Of a DNA stretch of 64,000 nt, positions 60,916 to 64,000 are shown piece by piece. Position 1 is the first letter of the stretch, and each line of letters begins with the position of its first letter. The stretch comes from Clostridium sardiniense (GTDB taxonomy: Bacteria; Bacillota; Clostridia; Clostridiales; Clostridiaceae). The position numbers and the translations under genes are program-made. The notes beneath the pieces are model-generated. The model searched no databases, had not been told where the DNA came from, and worked only from the letters and a program-made list of their open reading frames with translations. The stretch is from contig NZ_JAFBDA010000002.1 in the NCBI RefSeq assembly GCF_016907995.1, positions 62,001-126,000 on the forward strand, in the 5' to 3' direction.

Positions 60916-61878
60916 ATGAGAAGAGGAAGAAGATTAAGAGCAGATGAAAATATTAGAGGGTTAGTTAGAGAAACTATATTAACTCCACAAGATTTCATAT
61001 TACCAATATTTGCTGTTGAAGGTGAAGGTATTAAAAGAGAGATTGAATCATTACCAGGAGTATATCACTACTCAGTTGATATGCTAAATGAAGTAGTAGA
61101 GGAAGCAGTTAATCTTGGAATTAAAGGAATTATGATATTTGGACTTCCAAATCATAAAGATTGTTGTGGAAGTGAAGCATATGCTGATAATGGAATTGTT
61201 CAAAGAGCTACAAGAAAAATAAGAGAATTAACTAATGATCTTTTAGTTAGTACTGATGTATGTATGTGTGAATACACAGATCATGGACATTGTGGAATAA
61301 TACATGATGGAGATGTGGATAATGATGAAACATTAGATTATTTATGTAAGATTGCAGTTTCACATGCAAAGGCTGGATCACAAATGATAGCACCATCAGA
61401 TATGATGGATGGAAGAGTATATAGAATAAGAGAAGCATTAGATAAGGCTGGATTTAAAAATGTTTCAATAATGAGTTATTCAGCTAAATACTGTTCTGCA
61501 TATTATGGACCATTTAGAGCAGCAGCGAATTCAGCACCTGCCTTTGGAGATAGAAAAACTTATCAAATGGATCCTGCGAATAGAAGAGAAGCTATAAGAG
61601 AAGTATTATATGATATTGAAGAAGGTGCAGATATAGTAATGGTTAAGCCTGCGCTTTCATACTTAGATATAATAAGAGAAGTAAGAGATACTGTAGAGAC
61701 TCCTGTATGTGCTTATAATGTAAGTGGAGAATATGCAATGGTTAAAGCAGCAGCTAAAATGGGATTAATTGATGAAGAAAAAGTTATACTTGAAACTTTA
61801 TTATCAATGAAAAGAGCTGGTGCAGATATAATAATCACTTACCATGCATTAGAAGCCTCAAAACTTTTAAGAAGATAG
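60916..61878 (+). CDS. hemB: Delta-aminolevulinic acid dehydratase (porphobilinogen synthase)
   Basis: A 320-residue enzyme that condenses two 5-aminolevulinates to porphobilinogen. The catalytic zinc cysteines are in [14 protein letters not shown] (about 115-128). The Schiff-base lysines are in [14 protein letters not shown] (about 190-203) and [11 protein letters not shown] (about 244-254). Length is typical. It starts 6 bases after the cobA-hemD stop. A cysteine-rich metal site indicates the Zn-dependent form. Confidence 0.96.
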   Translation: MRRGRRLRADENIRGLVRETILTPQDFILPIFAVEGEGIKREIESLPGVYHYSVDMLNEVVEEAVNLGIKGIMIFGLPNHKDCCGSEAYADNGIVQRATRKIRELTNDLLVSTDVCMCEYTDHGHCGIIHDGDVDNDETLDYLCKIAVSHAKAGSQMIAPSDMMDGRVYRIREALDKAGFKNVSIMSYSAKYCSAYYGPFRAAANSAPAFGDRKTYQMDPANRREAIREVLYDIEEGADIVMVKPALSYLDIIREVRDTVETPVCAYNVSGEYAMVKAAAKMGLIDEEKVILETLLSMKRAGADIIITYHALEASKLLRR

Positions 61879-61890
61879 GAGAGATAGCAG

Positions 61891-63177
61891 ATGATGAATG
61901 AAAAAATATTTGAAGAATCAAAAAAATATATGCCAGGTGGAGTTAATAGTCCAGTTAGATGTTTTAAAGATATGGGAATTAATCCTCCAGTAATTAAAAG
62001 TGGAAATGGCGTAATTATAAAAGATGAAGATGGAAATGAATATATAGATTTCGTTCTAGCATGGGGACCATTAATATTAGGTCACTGTGATAGTGATGTT
62101 GTTAATGCTATAAATGAAGAATCAAAAATTGCATTAGCATTTGGTGCTCCAACAAAACTTGAGCTTGAAGTAAGTAAGTTTATGTGCGAAAATTTAGATA
62201 CAATAGACATGATAAGAATGGTAAACTCAGGTACAGAAGCTACAATGAGTGCTATAAAACTTGCTAGAGGATATACTAAAAAGAATAAAATAGTTAAATT
62301 TGCTGGTTGCTACCATGGACATTTTGATGGATTCTTAGTTGAAGCAGGTTCAGGAGTATTAACTGAAGGAATAGCTGGATCACAAGGAGTACCAGAAGAT
62401 AGTATTAAAAATACTTTAATAGGTATATATAATGATGAAAAAAGTATGGAAGATCTATTCTCTAAATATGGAGATGATATAGCATGCGTAATTATAGAAC
62501 CAGTTGCAGGTAATATGGGTGTTATAAAAGCAAAGGATAGCTTTATCAAAACTTTAAGAAGATTATGTGATGAGCATGGCGCACTTCTAATTTTTGATGA
62601 GGTTATGAGTGGATTTAGAGTTGCATTTAAAGGTGCTCAAAGTCTATTTGAAGAAAAGCCTGATTTAGTAACATATGCAAAAATAATGGGAGGCGGACTT
62701 CCATGTGGTGCATATGGTGGAAAAAGAGAAATAATGGAGCATTTATCACCGCTTGGAGGAGTATATCAAGCAGGAACAATGTCAGGAAATCCTATTGTAA
62801 TGGCAGCTGGACTTGCAACATTAACAAAACTTAAAAATAATTTAGATGGATATGATAAGATAGAAGCTCTTGGAAAGAAGTTAGAAGAAGGTATTGCTAG
62901 AATATCAGAAGAAAATGGAATAGGTTCAGTTGTAAATAGACTAGGGGGAATGATGACAATATTCTTTACTGACGATTCTAAAGTAGAAAGTTATGAAGAT
63001 GTTAAAAAATGTGATGGAGAAAGATTTAAGAGATACTTCCTTCATATGTTAAATGAAGGCTTTAATATACCACCATCACAATTTGAAGCAGTATTTTTAT
63101 CAGTTAAGCATACAGAAGAGCATATTGATAAGTTCTTAAAGGCATTTGAAGGATTTGCAAAGAAGGAAGCAAAATAA
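61891..63177 (+). CDS. hemL: Glutamate-1-semialdehyde 2,1-aminomutase
   Basis: A 428-residue PLP enzyme converting glutamate-1-semialdehyde to 5-aminolevulinate. The N-terminal [14 protein letters not shown] and the cofactor site [11 protein letters not shown] (about 231-241) and [17 protein letters not shown] (PLP lysine near 266) are diagnostic, as is [10 protein letters not shown]. With hemA it completes the C5 route. Two ATG codons stand at the start; I use the first, with AGGAGAG upstream. Confidence 0.96.
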   Translation: MMNEKIFEESKKYMPGGVNSPVRCFKDMGINPPVIKSGNGVIIKDEDGNEYIDFVLAWGPLILGHCDSDVVNAINEESKIALAFGAPTKLELEVSKFMCENLDTIDMIRMVNSGTEATMSAIKLARGYTKKNKIVKFAGCYHGHFDGFLVEAGSGVLTEGIAGSQGVPEDSIKNTLIGIYNDEKSMEDLFSKYGDDIACVIIEPVAGNMGVIKAKDSFIKTLRRLCDEHGALLIFDEVMSGFRVAFKGAQSLFEEKPDLVTYAKIMGGGLPCGAYGGKREIMEHLSPLGGVYQAGTMSGNPIVMAAGLATLTKLKNNLDGYDKIEALGKKLEEGIARISEENGIGSVVNRLGGMMTIFFTDDSKVESYEDVKKCDGERFKRYFLHMLNEGFNIPPSQFEAVFLSVKHTEEHIDKFLKAFEGFAKKEAK

Positions 63178-63178
63178 T

Positions 63179-63931
63179 ATGGATAAGAAGAAAGCTATAG
63201 TAATAGTAGCTTTTGGAACAGCTAAGGATGCAGGATTTAATAAATACCTGCTTCCTTTTAAAAAAGATGTAGAAGAAAAATATGGAGAAAGCTTTAATTG
63301 TTTTTTTGCACTAACTAGTAAAAAAATGCTTAGCAAATTAAGTGTAGATGTCAAGAGCTATGAGGATACTTTGGAAGAACTTAAAATGAAAAATTATGAT
63401 GAGGTATATGTTGAAACTCTGTATTTTTCAAAAGGTAAGGAATATTCAAAGGTTGAAGAGATAACAAATAAATATATAAATTCTTTTGAGATTATAAAAA
63501 TAACAAAACCTATTCTAGAAGAGAATAAAAATTTAATTGATGAATATTTTAATAAATATGATAACATCCTTTTTATTTGTCATGGCGTATTAGATTCAGA
63601 AGAATCTTTAGAAGAAGAATATATTAAAGGTGCAATAAAAGAAAAAAGTAAAGGACAGAGTTATGTTGCTTTAATAAATAAGCAAGATGATTATAAAAAT
63701 GTAATATCTAATATAAAAAATGATAATATTCCTAAGGTAACAATAGTACCTATACTTATCACTAAAGGATATCATTTTAAAAAGGATATCATAGCTGAAA
63801 GTAAAGAAAGCTTTTTAGGAAAATTAAAGAATGAGGATATTACGGTAGAAGTTGTAGATAAGTCCTTAGGAGAGAATGAATTTTTTAGACAAGTAGTACT
63901 AGAAAGTTTAGATAAAATAATTGAAGAGTAG
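63179..63931 (+). CDS. cbiK: CbiK-type sirohydrochlorin chelatase
   Basis: A 250-residue class II chelatase. VAFGTAKDAGFNKY at the N-terminus, the histidine in FICHGVLDSEES (near 137) and the second in KGYHFKKD (near 202) fit the anaerobic CbiK family, whose members insert Co2+ for B12 or Fe2+ for sirohaem. In this operon, next to a sirohaem-dependent reductase and without corrin genes, iron insertion is the more likely role. The start at 63179 is the first ATG after hemL's stop; the longer frame from 63146 would overlap hemL. The ribosome site AAGGA is somewhat distant. Sequence from 63932 to the window end shows no gene. Confidence 0.88.
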   Translation: MDKKKAIVIVAFGTAKDAGFNKYLLPFKKDVEEKYGESFNCFFALTSKKMLSKLSVDVKSYEDTLEELKMKNYDEVYVETLYFSKGKEYSKVEEITNKYINSFEIIKITKPILEENKNLIDEYFNKYDNILFICHGVLDSEESLEEEYIKGAIKEKSKGQSYVALINKQDDYKNVISNIKNDNIPKVTIVPILITKGYHFKKDIIAESKESFLGKLKNEDITVEVVDKSLGENEFFRQVVLESLDKIIEE

Positions 63932-64000
63932 GAGAGCTTCTTCTGGAATAATAGTAGATAAAATATAAAAAAAGTATATAAAGGTACTGTATATGCCCTT

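Noticed and set aside
1..64000. tRNA or rRNA genes, CRISPR arrays, insertion sequences and prophage genes
   Set aside because: Reading the intergenic regions on both strands showed no tRNA T-loop pattern, no regularly spaced repeats, and no transposase, integrase or phage-like proteins.

Overview
The window is about 64 kb of very AT-rich, densely coded DNA. Strong purine-rich ribosome binding sites, a T-box, a TPP riboswitch, [FeFe]-hydrogenase maturases, reverse rubrerythrin, an anaerobic sulfite reductase and a sporulation-type membrane protein together point to an anaerobic, spore-forming Clostridium (sensu stricto). I do not assign a species. I saw no rRNA, tRNA, CRISPR array, insertion sequence or prophage. 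It reads as ordinary chromosome with a few lineage-specific genes.

Layout. 1-5.8 kb: the 3' part of an M16 peptidase gene, an Orn/Lys/Arg-type decarboxylase, a cysteine-rich charged protein with a sporulation-like promoter, a short fragment resembling hydroxylamine reductase, and a T-box-controlled Lrp/AsnC regulator plus aminotransferase pair. 5.8-9.1 kb: MATE exporter, PHP phosphoesterase and an unrecognised protein. 9.4-13.8 kb: an AEC-type carrier, a D-lactate dehydrogenase-like enzyme and a CitA/DcuS-type two-component system. 13.9-19.5 kb: a small membrane protein, DUF1846, reverse rubrerythrin, a PiT phosphate transporter with its DUF47 partner, and a DUF368 (PopT-type) membrane protein. 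19.9-28.7 kb: KdpABC potassium pump, facing a KdpD that consists only of the N-terminal and USP domains, with two receiver-plus-TPR-like response regulators and a separate membrane histidine kinase. 28.8-30.4 kb: a GGDEF protein and an unknown. 30.6-36.0 kb: [FeFe]-hydrogenase maturation operon (TM1266 regulator, hydE, two tandem hydG, hydF). 36.0-37.6 kb: TPP riboswitch followed by tenA and thiT. 37.7-49.9 kb: DbpA helicase, iron alcohol dehydrogenase, YtaF, an 800-residue repeat protein without signal peptide, VTT/DedA-like protein, Cof phosphatase, SNF transporter and an OmpR-type two-component system. 49.9-52.0 kb: a two-gene operon of an atypical cis-prenyltransferase and a phytoene-desaturase-like oxidoreductase. 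52.1-63.9 kb: Crp/Fnr regulator, FNT channel, asrABC, then hemA-sirC-hemC-cobA/hemD-hemB-hemL-cbiK.

How the genes work together. The last 12 kb form a functional unit. AsrABC reduces sulfite to sulfide with a sirohaem enzyme, the FNT protein probably lets HS- out, and the adjacent operon carries every step from glutamyl-tRNA to sirohaem and no haem-branch genes. The crp-like gene and hemA share a 14-base motif at the same distance from their -10 boxes, and a perfect TGTGA-N6-TCACA palindrome lies between the regulator and the channel gene.

The most novel-looking items are the prenyltransferase/desaturase operon, the shared asr/hem operator motif, the tandem hydG genes, the dismantled Kdp signalling module, the signal-less Ig-like repeat protein behind a possible sigma-K promoter, and an aptamer-like fold with its own terminator upstream of the SNF transporter.
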